Source: Bolinopsis microptera (Eukaryota > Ctenophora > Tentaculata > Lobata > Bolinopsidae). From it: DNA of 64,000 nucleotides. Below are positions 20,172 through 30,397 of this stretch, piece after piece (within the stretch, counting starts at the first letter, position 1; each line of letters starts with the position of its first letter). The stretch is taken from the NCBI RefSeq assembly GCF_026151205.1, contig NC_087081.1:2609246-2673245 (forward strand), written 5' to 3'. Made by a program: the position numbers and the translations under genes. The notes under the pieces are model-generated. The model saw only the letters and a list, made by a program, of their open reading frames with translations, did no database searches and was not told the DNA's origin.

Positions 20172-21687
20172 CTAATTCTTCAGGTATCCAGGTAGTTTCA
20201 TCGTCATGAAGAGTCGGCAAAGGAAGAAAGAGACAACGACCATGAACAGTCCCAGAAACAGCATTATAAATCTGTTCAGCTTAGGTAAACTGAGGAGGGT
20301 GTAATTGTAAATTTGTTAATTAATTTTAATTTAATTAAACAAATGGTTTAAATTTTAATTTAATTGAACAAATGGTTTTAAACGAAAGGAAGGAATTCGA
20401 ATAGTTGAAAATCAGCAGAATCATGAAAACTATCATGTTAATATTCTAAGTTAATCAAGCTTACACCAAAATAACAATACCTTACAAGACATATTTATGG
20501 CGGCCTAATTTGCGACGACCGAAATTTTGGCGGTCCGAAAATATGGCGAAATTGAACAAAAACCGTCAAATTTCGGACGTCACAGAAAATAAGGGTATTT
20601 TTCATCATTTTTTGTGACAGTAAGCAGTAAGGAAATTTCTGAAATTCGGTAAAATCATGTTCAAACTTAGTCTGTATTAAGACTGTAAGACTTTCATGTT
20701 AGCACATATATAATACATGTATTTTAATGCAAATTTAAACTGTATTGCTTGACATTCAATTCGTCATTGGTGTGGTGATAATTTGTCCCAAGATGCCAGA
20801 ATTTATTTATTTATTTTACTTGATATTACTTTTTAGAAACAAAATAAAGCAGTGAAGGCACAGTCATTGAAATAAGCTAAAAGATAATGCGACGGATTCT
20901 ATTACGACGACCGAAATTTTGGCGGTCCGAAAATATGGCGAAATTTTCGGAAAACCGCCACATTTCGTACGTTATAAATATGTCTTGTAAGGTAGCTAAA
21001 ATTACTCAAGCAACAGAAAAAGTAGCCATCAACTCACTTAGCTCCATTAGCTTTATCCAGTACAACAAATCCCAGACTCCCCATAACAAAGAGGAAACTA
21101 CTGGCAAGTCCCTCCATAATGTACTGACCGTTAACTCTGTACGCTAGAAACGCTACTGGCCGAGGGTTACCTCTCTCGTCTGTAACCTGCAGTAAACGTG
21201 TCAGTGAGATATCTAATGGTGTTATCGTGCAAGGTGCAGTCAAGATGTTGTAAGCGATAGTACTTAGAGGTAGCTTTATTTATGATTTCATTTTTAAAAG
21301 GTCGCCCAAATCTTTTGGTTCTTACAGGGACTTTACAAGTATGATTTCAGTAAACTTTTCAAATATTGTTGTTATGGTAAATTCGTGATGTTGCGAGATA
21401 TAGAGCTTTGAAGTTGTGAATGAGAAATGTGGTATCTAAACAATCATATCTCAATAAAACATAAATAAAACATAAAATATGCTTGAAAACCAAAGATAAC
21501 CCACCTGTCCGATACTTGGAGGCTCAATGATAATATCGTAGATAACACCTCCCAGCACTAGGAAGTAAGAAACTAGGATCATTCCGTACACCATCATCGC
21601 ACTGGGCATGGCAATGAAACTGGGCTTCTTCAGCCTCATTGGAGGGATCTCCAGCAGTTTAAATGGGAGGCCGAACAAAGTCTCCAT
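20172..21687 (-). CDS. OSTC: OSTC, oligosaccharyltransferase complex subunit
   Basis: OSTC is a small multi-pass membrane subunit of the STT3A-type oligosaccharyltransferase, which N-glycosylates proteins at the ER translocon. Exons are 21687-21505, 21186-21038 and 20289-20172 with GT/AG borders and matching phases, giving 149 residues, the usual family length. Family signatures are METLFGLPF at the start, [23 protein letters not shown], then [20 protein letters not shown] and [11 protein letters not shown], and the end [10 protein letters not shown]...MKLPGYLKN. Three hydrophobic membrane segments are visible. Intron 2 carries a TA-flanked MITE. OSTC and HYOU1 both serve the ER and lie head-to-tail 564 bp apart; that may be chance. 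Confidence 0.97.
20480..20992. mobile_element. MITE with TA target duplication (Tc1/mariner-like) in OSTC intron 2
   Basis: Terminal inverted repeats CCTTACAAGACATATTTAT are seen at 20480 and, complemented, ending at 20992 (near match). Both ends are flanked by TA. The element is 513 bp with no coding sequence. Inside, a block of about 40 bp beginning CGACGACCGAAATTTTGGCG occurs twice in direct orientation (about 20513 and 20905). Confidence 0.8.
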
Positions 21688-22237
21688 TGTTGGCTATAAG
21701 AGTGGAGTGTGGTTATTAATACTGTTTGTTGTGCAGAAAGTTACAGTGTTATTTCATGAATCATTTGTAATTTCATACATAATCTGAATATACGGCTTCA
21801 GACAGACAGTAAACTGTTTAGTAAAAATGTTGGCACTAATATCATGTGATTTTGTATGTTATGTTGCATAATATTATTATTATTATGAGTAGCATGGAAT
21901 TATAAACACAGCTATACATAAAACAAAATATAATCACAACAAAAATCAATAGTAACAATCTCAGGATCTAGTTTTAACTGAAAAAAAAATCTCGCTCAGT
22001 GCCAGAATTTGCAAGGGTCCTGTTGATGTTTTAAAATGTCGTTTAAAAGGTTAACAAATTACAAAATCTATAAAAATTAAAAACTAAAAAGATAAAATCA
22101 GTCTGATGGAAAAACAATAATTTTATAATATCGATAAAATGTATTGACAACAGAAAATAAATCATTTTACTTTGACCTCCGTTCTAAAGACAAAAACATA
22201 CTGCTAAACATTAATAACTTAATCACCTCTATTTAAT
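21688..22237. other. OSTC upstream / AKR7 downstream region
   Basis: AT-rich with no coding signal. It should contain the OSTC promoter near 21690-21800 and the 3' end of the AKR7-like gene. Confidence 0.4.
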
Positions 22238-23251
22238 TTAATATGTCGAATGCCTAACACCAACATTCCTGAAATAATTTGGTCCATGACCCTTTGTGAT
22301 GTCATATCCATGTTCGATAGCATCGACAACTGACATTGGTAAAGGTCCTACATTTAATGCATCCATGTTGGAAACCAAATTTGCAATACTACTACTCCCA
22401 ACTATGATCCCATCATCGTTATCATCTGACAGAGCAGAGTGATGAACCAACCACCTTAAAGCCGCAGAGTGAACAGCCACCTCCTCCTTTTGGCATTCCT
22501 CCTGGATAATCTCAAGAGCGTCAAAGTATTTTCCCCGCCAGAAGCGATCTCTGTAAGAAGGGCCCCAGGAACTTCCAGTAAACCTTCCCAGCTCAGTTTT
22601 ATCCTGAGGTCGGTCATCTCGGCTGTGCTTGCCAGTTAGAATGCCTCCAGCAAGTGGGTTGTAGCAGTAGAAGCTCATTCCATATCTTCTTAGACATGGC
22701 AGCAATTCTGTCTCAACCATTCTAGTGAGGCAGTTGTACATTCCTTGGTATACTGAAGGTGTCATATAGCCATTGTGTTTACAGATCTGTTGAACCTCTG
22801 TGATTTGCCACGAGATAAAATTGGACAATCCAAACCTCTTGAATTTTCCCTCGTTGTAGAGTTTGTTTATTTCACTCAAGGTATCTTCAATGTCGACATC
22901 CATGCATGGCCAGTGCAAATAGAAGATATCCACCTGCTCAGCATTAAGGTTTATCAGAGAAGTTTCCAATTGGTGTCGAACACTTTCAGGAGAAAATGTC
23001 TTACCACCACCAGGATTAGCCTTGGTTGATATATTTGAACCATGGGCAGTGTTCATTTTACCCAGGTACATTTCTGTGAGACCCCCAGTTGTCCCGCCAC
23101 CGCCCTCACTGGCGTACATATACGCTGAATCAAGTTGGCTGTGGCCATATTCTTGAAACTTTCTAAGAAATTCTGTGCTCTCCTCTAGGTTCATGCGTCT
23201 ACCCATTTCCATTGTACCCAGTACAATTCTTGAGACAGAGCTTCTCGACAT
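22238..23251 (-). CDS. AKR7-type aldo-keto reductase, copy 1
   Basis: The protein of about 337 residues resembles aflatoxin-aldehyde reductases (AKR7A), cytosolic NADPH-dependent enzymes that reduce dialdehydes and succinic semialdehyde. Signatures are VLGTMEMGRRM near the start, the catalytic tetrad D41 (LDSAYMY), Y46, K77 (STKANP) and H113 (FYLHWP), FGLSNFISW, SVYQGMYNCLTR, YNPLAGGILTG and the closing GHGPNYFRN. I start at MSRSS (23251) because the neighbour's product starts the same way. The upstream ATG at 23284 may lie in an intron, as GTGCAG precedes CTGCTGAAAATG. The coding part is in one exon, unlike HYOU1 and OSTC. The copy at 24309-25319 is a close paralogue. Confidence 0.93.
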   Translation of the reverse strand: MSRSSVSRIVLGTMEMGRRMNLEESTEFLRKFQEYGHSQLDSAYMYASEGGGGTTGGLTEMYLGKMNTAHGSNISTKANPGGGKTFSPESVRHQLETSLINLNAEQVDIFYLHWPCMDVDIEDTLSEINKLYNEGKFKRFGLSNFISWQITEVQQICKHNGYMTPSVYQGMYNCLTRMVETELLPCLRRYGMSFYCYNPLAGGILTGKHSRDDRPQDKTELGRFTGSSWGPSYRDRFWRGKYFDALEIIQEECQKEEVAVHSAALRWLVHHSALSDDNDDGIIVGSSSIANLVSNMDALNVGPLPMSVVDAIEHGYDITKGHGPNYFRNVGVRHSTY

Positions 23252-23284
23252 TTTCAGCAGCTGCACAGAATCTTTGGTAAACAT

Positions 23285-23553
23285 AACGTAGCGTTAAAAT
23301 ATTCGTTTCAATAAAATTTTTATGATCAGTGAGTTGAGCAATTTGAATAGTGGTGAAACTCAAAACACTAAATCTACTGGAATGTGTATGAACATTTTCC
23401 TAGCTTCAAATTTGCTAACAATCACTTGCAAACTATTATTTAAGGAAAAAATAATACACCCGGCAATAAAACATCAAAGATTAGGAAAAAATAATATTTT
23501 TACAAATTTTCAGCTAAAAATAGAATATAAAACAATGGCATAGCAATAGCATC

Positions 23554-23557
<4 letters not shown>
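23285..23557. other. Region between AKR7 copy 1 and the poly-G element
   Basis: AT-rich. It should hold the promoter and 5' noncoding exon of copy 1. No other feature is visible. Confidence 0.4.
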
Positions 23558-23589
<32 letters not shown>

Positions 23590-24191
23590 CACCCTGATTT
23601 TTTTGTGAAACTTGGTTTCGAGATAGCCAGTTGACCAACAAACTAGGACCGGTGACAAACTTTTGAGGGGGTTAGAAATTATAATATCCCAGGCCAAATT
23701 CTAAAATTTGCAGTGCATTTTTCAGATTTTGGCCTAACTCCAAATTCCAATACAAAACTTAAGGTCGAAATGCGATTCTACGTTGATTTTGAAAATTTCA
23801 TGAGAAAATATTGAAACCCTATTGAGTTCTATTGTTTTTAGCGAAATCAGTTTCGCAAATATTGCGAACTGAGATATAGGCGATTTTGTTCATTTTTTAC
23901 GATTATTTGAACACAGAATCCACACTTAGGTAGATATTGAGCTGAAGAACATATCAGAATGTGTAGTTTAGGCTTACCTTTCATATAAAGTTGGTTTCAT
24001 TCAAAAATATTGATATTTGACTAATTTATGGGCCAAAATCGATCAAATTTGGTGCATATGCCCAAATATGGGCATATAGTTTTTAGCTCATAACTCAGTC
24101 ATTTTTTGTTTAATCTTAATGAAAGTTCATATACGAGTTCAGGGGACCACTAACTACAAGTAGAGCTCATACCCCCCCCCCCCCCCCCCCC
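23558..24191. mobile_element. Poly-G/poly-C-bounded element between the AKR7 genes, possible MITE
   Basis: A run of 30 G (23558-23587) and a run of 20 C (24172-24191) bracket about 580 bp of noncoding sequence. Each run has TTA on its outer side (TTAGGGG and CCCCTTA), which could be a 3-bp TTA target duplication as made by PIF/Harbinger elements. The ends pair only through the homopolymers. Apart from them I see no inverted repeat and no transposase. Confidence 0.5.
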
Positions 24192-24308
24192 TTAAAACAA
24201 AATAAAACTTTTGAACAAACCGATCATCTTCTTTTATACGAACTTTATCATGATATGATTTCACATTTCTTGACATAGTATACATCTTAAACTTGCATAC
24301 TTAGCACT

Positions 24309-25319
24309 TCATACAGCATGTGGCATGCTGACGTTTCTAAAATAGTTGGGACCATGGCCTTTTGTTAGCTCATACCCCTGCTCAATAGCATCAACAACCG
24401 AAACTGGAAGTGGTCCCTCTTTCAAAAAATCAAGATTACAAACCAAATGAGAGATATTACTTGCACCCACAATAATAGCATCATGATTGTCTCCTGATAA
24501 AGCAGAGTGGTGTGTGACCCACCTCAATGCTGCAGATGTTACAGCAACTCCTTCCTTTTTACAGGCATCTTGTATGATATCAAGAGCATCAAAATACTTA
24601 TCTCTCCAGAATCTATCTCTGTAAGCTTTTCCCCATGCCTTTCCTGCAAATCTTCCTGGTTCACTCACATCCTCTGGATTGTCATCTCTAATGTGTTTAC
24701 CTGTAAGTAAACCACCAGCCAGAGGATTGTAGCAATAGAAGCTCATTCCATACTTTTGAAGACACGGGAACAGTTCTTTTTCTACCAACCTTGTGAGACA
24801 GTTGTACATTCCTTGATATACAGTTGGTTGAATGTACCCATTGTGTATGCAGATTTGCTGAACTTCAGCCACTTGCCATGATATGAAATTAGACAGACCG
24901 AATCTCTGGAATTTCCCTTCCTTGTGGAGATTGTTGACTTCGCAAAGAGTATCCTCGATATTAACATCCATGCAGGGCCAATGTAAATAGAACAAATCAA
25001 CACACTCAGTATTTAACTTTTTCATAGATGTCTCAAGTTGATGCCTGACACTTTTCGGAGACAAAGTCTTGCCACCAGCAGGATTCACTTTTGTAGCAAC
25101 ATTTGAACCATTTACAGTATCAATTTTACCCATAAACTCCTCAGTGAGTCCCCCATTTGCACCTCCATCTGCTCCACCAGCATACATGTATGCCGTGTCT
25201 AATTCAGTATGCCCATACTCTTGAAACTTTTTGAGAAAGGCTTCACTTTCTTCAAAGTTCATCCGTTTTCCCATCTCCATGGTTCCAAGAGCAACCCTAG
25301 TTACTGCTGATCTTGACAT
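24309..25319 (-). CDS. AKR7-type aldo-keto reductase, copy 2
   Basis: The protein has 336 residues with the same architecture as the copy at 22238-23251: VALGTMEMGKRM, D41 and Y46 (LDTAYMY), K77 (ATKVNP), H113 (FYLHWP), FGLSNFISWQVAE, TVYQGMYNCLTR, YNPLAGGLLTGKH and GHGPNYFRNV. The likely reaction is NADPH-dependent reduction of aldehydes in detoxification. The coding region is one exon. Just upstream on the minus strand, TTTTTAATTCCAG/GAGCAATG looks like a 3' splice site, so a noncoding 5' exon probably exists. Both copies are on the same strand about 1.06 kb apart, a tandem duplication. Confidence 0.94.
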   Translation of the reverse strand: MSRSAVTRVALGTMEMGKRMNFEESEAFLKKFQEYGHTELDTAYMYAGGADGGANGGLTEEFMGKIDTVNGSNVATKVNPAGGKTLSPKSVRHQLETSMKKLNTECVDLFYLHWPCMDVNIEDTLCEVNNLHKEGKFQRFGLSNFISWQVAEVQQICIHNGYIQPTVYQGMYNCLTRLVEKELFPCLQKYGMSFYCYNPLAGGLLTGKHIRDDNPEDVSEPGRFAGKAWGKAYRDRFWRDKYFDALDIIQDACKKEGVAVTSAALRWVTHHSALSGDNHDAIIVGASNISHLVCNLDFLKEGPLPVSVVDAIEQGYELTKGHGPNYFRNVSMPHAV

Positions 25320-25420
25320 TGCTCCTGGAATTAAAAAGTGTTAAAACTCAATATATAATTTGGGGAAGGTGAGCCAAGATTGTAACCAAAAAATCAAAAT
25401 CTAATCACCATCATATCGGG

Positions 25421-26152
25421 ATGAAGCAGTTCGCAGTAAACCACTTAGCATTTGTATCGTTTTTAGCTTGTTATCAGCAGTCGTTATCTGCAAGTGTTAC
25501 ACACCACGCTAACCTGATGGATTTCTCTGTGGACTTACTACACACAGTGGAAAAGGATATGCAATCGGAGATTGGAAAGCTCGTGAAAGCCGTGAATGTC
25601 TTGTCCTTCTCTGATATCAACCAGGGTGTTCTACAAAAACTGCTTAAGGGTCCGCTTGTAAACTTCCTCAGCAGCATAGTAAATTTAATGGACAGCAATA
25701 TGAAGCTATGCAGGTCTGCAGCCAGCAAGATAGATCAGATGAAAACAGAACAGATAGACATGTAAAAGCAGCTGATAAACAGACAGCAGAATCAGATCGA
25801 ATCGGGTGCAGAAAACTGTTAAGAATGAAATGAAAAGTTGGGCAGATGTCGTCAAGAAGAACAGCGTCCAAAACAATCAGCTGACAACAAAAACTGTGAA
25901 AGAAGCCGTGCAATCAGTGAATAAAGAAGAAGAAAGATCGAGAAACTTGATTGTCTACGGTTTGAAGGAGACGGAAGAAGGGGAGTGGGAGGACGTATTA
26001 GAGATGGACCCTCTCCTGGACAATTTCAAGTCAGTTTTTGCTGAGGCCGGCTGTCATTTTCCTGACACGGATGAGATAAGCAGGATTGGGAAGAAAGTTC
26101 CTGAGAAAACGCGACCAGTCAAAGTTCAGTAACAAAGCTCTAGCGATGTGGA
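25421..26152 (+). pseudogene. LINE ORF1 remnant (coiled coil plus RRM-like start), left part
   Basis: Two plus-strand frames make up a broken ORF1. The first (25421-25765) is heptad-rich and ends at a TAA. The second (25806-26132) contains MKSWADVVKKNS, then EERSRNLIVYGLKET, the entry of the RNA-binding fold of CR1/L1-type ORF1 proteins, and PVKV near the end. A TAA interrupts PVKVQ, after which the frame reads QSSSDVDII up to the MITE at 26161. It resumes as LRNAQLIG after 26772. It is dead, with several stops and an insertion. Confidence 0.7.
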
Positions 26153-26160
26153 CATTATAC

Positions 26161-26764
26161 CCCAGGTCAATATCATTACATATTTCGCATATTAATATAC
26201 GACATATTTCGAAGGAAAACCACGACATAACAAAATTATTGTTAAATTTTGTTACAAATTAATTTAATTTCAGAAATAGTTGATTACAGAATTCCTTTTA
26301 AAAAAAATTTTCGAAAAAATTTCTTGAAAAAATTTTGCGAATATTTTGATATTTTCATGACATCCGAAATCATGACATCCGAAATCTTGACATCATGTCA
26401 TGATTTACAAATATCTGAGAAAGTTCACGCATATCTTTACCTGTATTTTATAGGCAAAACTTGACATGAAAAACGTCCCCGCATATTTGATAAGATGAGC
26501 GCATATTTGACATGGATCTAAATATCTGAGGGGGGATATTATATAAAAAATATCCTTGTGTTTGAAAAATTATATCAAAAAAGTTAAGAATTTTTTAATA
26601 AATTTTTCTAGGACTCGCCTGTAGCAGGCTTTGTCCCCTGGATCGGGCTCTGCCAATTTGGATCATTGTGGGGCCCAAAAATGCCCCATCGGGTGATAAA
26701 AACCATGACATATTTCACCCAGATATAATAATATACGACATATTTTTAATGATATTGACCTGGG
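26161..26764. mobile_element. MITE with 8-bp target duplication (hAT-like size)
   Basis: The 604-bp element has CCCAGGTCAATATCATTA at its left end and the complement at its right end. Both flanks carry the same 8 bp CATTATAC (26153-26160 and 26765-26772). Eight-base duplications are typical of hAT elements. Removing the element and one duplication reconnects the LINE ORF1 frame on both sides, which confirms the boundaries. It has no transposase. Confidence 0.88.
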
Positions 26765-26772
26765 CATTATAC

Positions 26773-26830
26773 TAAGGAATGCACAATTAATAGGATAGGA
26801 CAAGGGAGCAGTTAACAGTTCTGTGTGCTA
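26773..26830 (+). pseudogene. LINE ORF1 remnant, right part
   Basis: Continues the ORF1 frame (LRNAQLIG, then a stop) directly after the MITE target duplication. Similarity fades within about 60 bp. Confidence 0.5.
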
Positions 26831-28292
26831 ACAGATCCTGACTGATACTAATTCACACTAACTAACTTTAAAGTAACTAATAAATTTTATATTTGGATTC
26901 AATAATTGAATAAAACTTGATTGATACTGAAACAAAATACACACTAGGGACTGTGTTGGTGAACTTCTTAATAATGGAACTTGTGATCCCCTATCAAGAT
27001 TCTAAAAAAAGTGCGATGAGATTGGATTTTGACACTAGAAGTGCGATTTTCACGAAATGTACTCCCCACCCCCCCCCCCTCCAGCCTGCAAGATTTCTTG
27101 CCCCACAAATTATTTTCTATTTAAAAAGATTTCGCGAGTCCCTTTGTAAGCGAAAAGTATGTCACTGTTATTGGATCCATAAATAACGAAAAATTTACGT
27201 GCGTATTTTCATGAATTATATTATGTTACATATTGTAATTATGGTAAGCCTCACGTAGCACGATGGTTGAGGGCGCGCTCGTCAAGCAGTTGACTCGGGT
27301 TCGAGTCTCGTCAGCGGTCATTCTTTTGGCAATTATTAATTATTTTACTAAAATTATCATCAGAGCACCTTGTAATATACGTTATCCGATAGATTATACT
27401 GTTCGTACTTCATCTAGAGAACTAAGAGACTGAGAAGACCGGCATTTAAGGATTTGTCCGGGGAAGGCCTCGTTCACACTGGAACATGTCAAATTATTGT
27501 AAACGGAGTTATCTGGTAATGTTTGTTTTGTTTATGGCTAGAATTTAGAATGGAATCAATGTGATGAGGATCCAGAGTTAATTACCTGCTAGGATTAATA
27601 AGTCAGTTCTCCAGTTGAAGAGACCCTTTCTCAAACTTTTAATGAAGAAATATTCACTATGCCTATGGCAGTATCAAGTATATTCTGAGAAAGAATATAG
27701 CCAGGAATAGTACCTCCTTTAATGGTAACCATGGTAACTATAGTAACCACTGTGAATCTTGATCTTATAACAACTAGTATCCTTTAAGACTTAGACAGTA
27801 CAGTGAATAAACACGCTGAAAAGCGATGAAAATGCAAGCGCGCGACCGAATATGTAGTGCTGAAAGAGGGTGCCGAAATCTCGCGGAGAATCTCACGATA
27901 TTGTGAGCCTAGCTATGAGATTTAAACGAAACTCGCAAAAATCTGGCAAAAATCTCGCGCGCGTTACGTCGAAGTTTTCACGCTATAAACAAGTGATAAA
28001 ATACACGTTAAGAGTATAAAATACATGTTAAGTTCCTAATTCCCTCAACTTTTAAGTTAAACTTTTTCTGTTTCCTCATTTATTTACAAATTTTGTGCGA
28101 TGAGTCCGGCTCGCAATCTCGCATAAATCTTGAGCTGGGCTTGTGATGATCGATGCTGTAAGTGCTAAAAATACAATTTACCTTGAATGTTGTATTTTGT
28201 CTCTTAATGATGATGATGTCATCTCTGCTGGTCAATCATTTAAGAGAAGTCATTCAAATACTCAAACTAATTTCCCTTGTAAGGTCTGACAG
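26831..28292. other. Upstream region of the TSP1/PAN receptor gene
   Basis: The receptor's first exons with a signal peptide should lie here or further left, but I could not find them. A tRNA-like promoter occurs at 27250-27325, and a C run in a low-complexity stretch at 27066-27079. Nothing else is supportable. Confidence 0.4.
27250..27325 (+). repeat. tRNA-like element (SINE head candidate)
   Basis: TAGCACGATGG at 27256 resembles an RNA polymerase III box A and GGTTCGAGTCT at 27298 matches box B, spaced as in a tRNA. The flanks do not form an acceptor stem, so a tRNA-derived SINE head is more likely than a working tRNA. Confidence 0.55.
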
Positions 28293-30397
28293 TTGATGGA
28301 GAATGGAGCGATTGGACAAACTGGGGGGACTGCTTTTGTGAGTCAGCAGAAAACTCAACCTCTTCATTAGGCTATAGAAGAAGGAACAGAACCTGTTTTA
28401 ACCCTGTTTGCTATTGTCTAGACTGCCCTGGAAATAGTACAGCAAAGTTGGACTGCTCTGATCGCTGCAGTGAGTACAGTTGTTCTGAATTAAAAGGGGC
28501 TGGATACAGGATCACAGGGTGATAATACTAATTATATTTAGATACAATTTTGGTTCAATTTTTATGAGACATATTATGGAACAGATGAGTCTTAGCTTCT
28601 TAGAAAGCATATGTTATATAGGCCAGCATTTTGATGTTATTTAAATATAAAATCAAGGTTATATTCAATATTTGGACTAACCTTAAATCCATAACCAGTG
28701 ATGTGCAAGGAAGGGATGATGTACAATTCTGCAACTGATGATTGCACTGTTTGTGGTAGGAGAACGTTCAGTGCTATGTCCTCTCATTCTTGTTCAGCTT
28801 GTCCAAATGGCAAAGATTCTCTCAAAGGATCAACTAATGTAGCAGATTGTTTTCATGGTGTGTTTCTAATTTAAAATTATCCAGGAACAATGTATCTCAG
28901 ATTTGATTGTAATGTAGCATTTAAATTAAGTGCTAACCAAATTTATTCATTTCATATTAAATTCTGTTAAATTCCTTTCTTAGTTGTAAGTAATAATATG
29001 GCTAAATTTTAATTTTTCATTAAAACAGACTTTTACACTAGAACATGGTTGCTACGAGGACAACGTTTTCGGAGCTGGTAGTGTCCTAAAAGTGCTGAAC
29101 CGAACATCAGACATAAAAGCTTGCATCCTGGGTTGTAGATCACAAGATGGTTGCTCAAGAGTTTCTTTCTCTCAGAATGGTACCTGTTGGCTGCACCGTG
29201 AAAGGGTCATTGGGGCTGACCTCTCTGAATCAAGAAATGGAGTGGTGTCAACCTCATTAAAATGTCTAGGTATTAATTCCCTACTACTTTGCTTTTATTC
29301 AAAAAGTTATGTAATACCTATAAAATGTCAATTAAATTTGCCATGTTTCCCATTTAAATTTCAATGACCTTCAAATCTGAATCAGTTGCTCCAAAACAGC
29401 TACAAATATCTTTATAGAGCCAAGCTCAGAACATGGTTGCTATCGGAATAGATTTAAGATGAAATTCACTGCTTTGAACAACAAAAATAAAAATCTATTC
29501 CGATAAAATCAGTCTATCGGAATAGATTTAAGATGAAATTCACTGCTTTGAACAACAAAAATAAAAATCCAAAACTTGTACTTATTCAGATGGTTGCAAG
29601 CCAGGATACAGATTCGATGTTGTAACTGAGAGATGCTCAGTTTACCCATTGAATACTGCCTGCAACGGACTAACTTTCAAGGGGGACCCATGTCCAGCAA
29701 GGAGCTTCAGTCTACCTTACGTGACAGGGAGATGTGTTTCCTTAGCATGGTTGTCTATCCCTGCGGTGCTCGTTCTCCTGACTGTGCTCGTCATTGCTTC
29801 CATCAGGACTTGGAAAAAGAAAGCCAGGATACAACCATCACAGGTATTTAGGTATAGCAGATGGCCATTTATTGTAAGTGGTAAAATAGTGACACAAATT
29901 GAAAAAATAGTGACACAATTGTTCAAAGTGCAATAAACATACCTAATTGTCATTAAACATTTGCAGGAATGTGTAGAGAATGTATATCAACAGTCTGGAT
30001 ATTTTGAAGCAGGGCTTACACTTGAACAAGAGTTGATCAGCCCTTCTTTTGGTGGGTAACTTCTTATCTAACACCCAACAATTATCTTAGCTATGCATAG
30101 AACTAGCAAATTGGGGATACAAATTGGGTTGATTAGATGAAATGCATGGTAACCTCAGGTACTTAATTGTTGTTAATAATACAGGAATACAATGCTACTT
30201 GGCTAATGGTATAGTGGCAGATTTGAAAATTCACCATTAGTTAAGTGACAAATTTATGCAGCAAGTAATGTGTACTGTAATATTCTTTTAAGCATATAAT
30301 TTCTCTGCATGATTGAATTCCAATTTCTCCAGCTATCTTCCGAATATTCAAGAAAATGGATACGAATAACATCACGTATAGATGTAATGATGTTTAA
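28293..30397 (+). CDS. Single-pass membrane receptor: TSP1, GCC2/GCC3, PAN, transmembrane (5' exons missing)
   Basis: Six exons with GT/AG borders and joining phases are 28293-28469, 28699-28857, 29042-29269, 29590-29843, 29967-30051 and 30333-30397. In order they encode a thrombospondin type 1 repeat (DGEWSDWTNWGDC, RRRNRTC, CPGNSTAKLDCSDRC), an ephrin-receptor-like cysteine module (CTVCGRRTFSAMSSHSCSAC), a PAN/Apple domain (HGCYEDN, CILGCRSQDGCSRVSF, CWLHR) and a cysteine-rich linker with a membrane span (AWLSIPAVLVLLTVLVIASI) then RTWKKKA. A short cytoplasmic tail follows, ending at the TAA 30395-30397. Such domains bind extracellular matrix, glycans or proteins at the cell surface; the ligand is unknown. 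The first exon found starts in phase 1, so a signal-peptide exon lies upstream. The last two exons are the least certain. Confidence 0.8.
29437..29569 (+). pseudogene. Decayed second PAN exon with 74-bp duplication
   Basis: Inside the receptor intron, CAG/AACATGGTTGCTA repeats the start of the real PAN exon at 29042 (AG/AACATGGTTGCTA). The frame continues EHGCYRNRFKMKF and then stops early. A 55-bp block starting TATCGGAATAG occurs at 29441 and again at 29515, with CTATTCCGATA between them forming an inverted partner. It appears to be a duplicated, truncated PAN exon. Confidence 0.5.

Noticed and set aside
24522-25003. ORFs on both strands within AKR7 copy 2
   Set aside because: They are shadow frames of a well-supported enzyme gene.
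27250-27325. A functional tRNA gene
   Set aside because: Box A and box B are present but the flanks do not form an acceptor stem and I cannot draw a proper anticodon arm. A SINE head is more likely.
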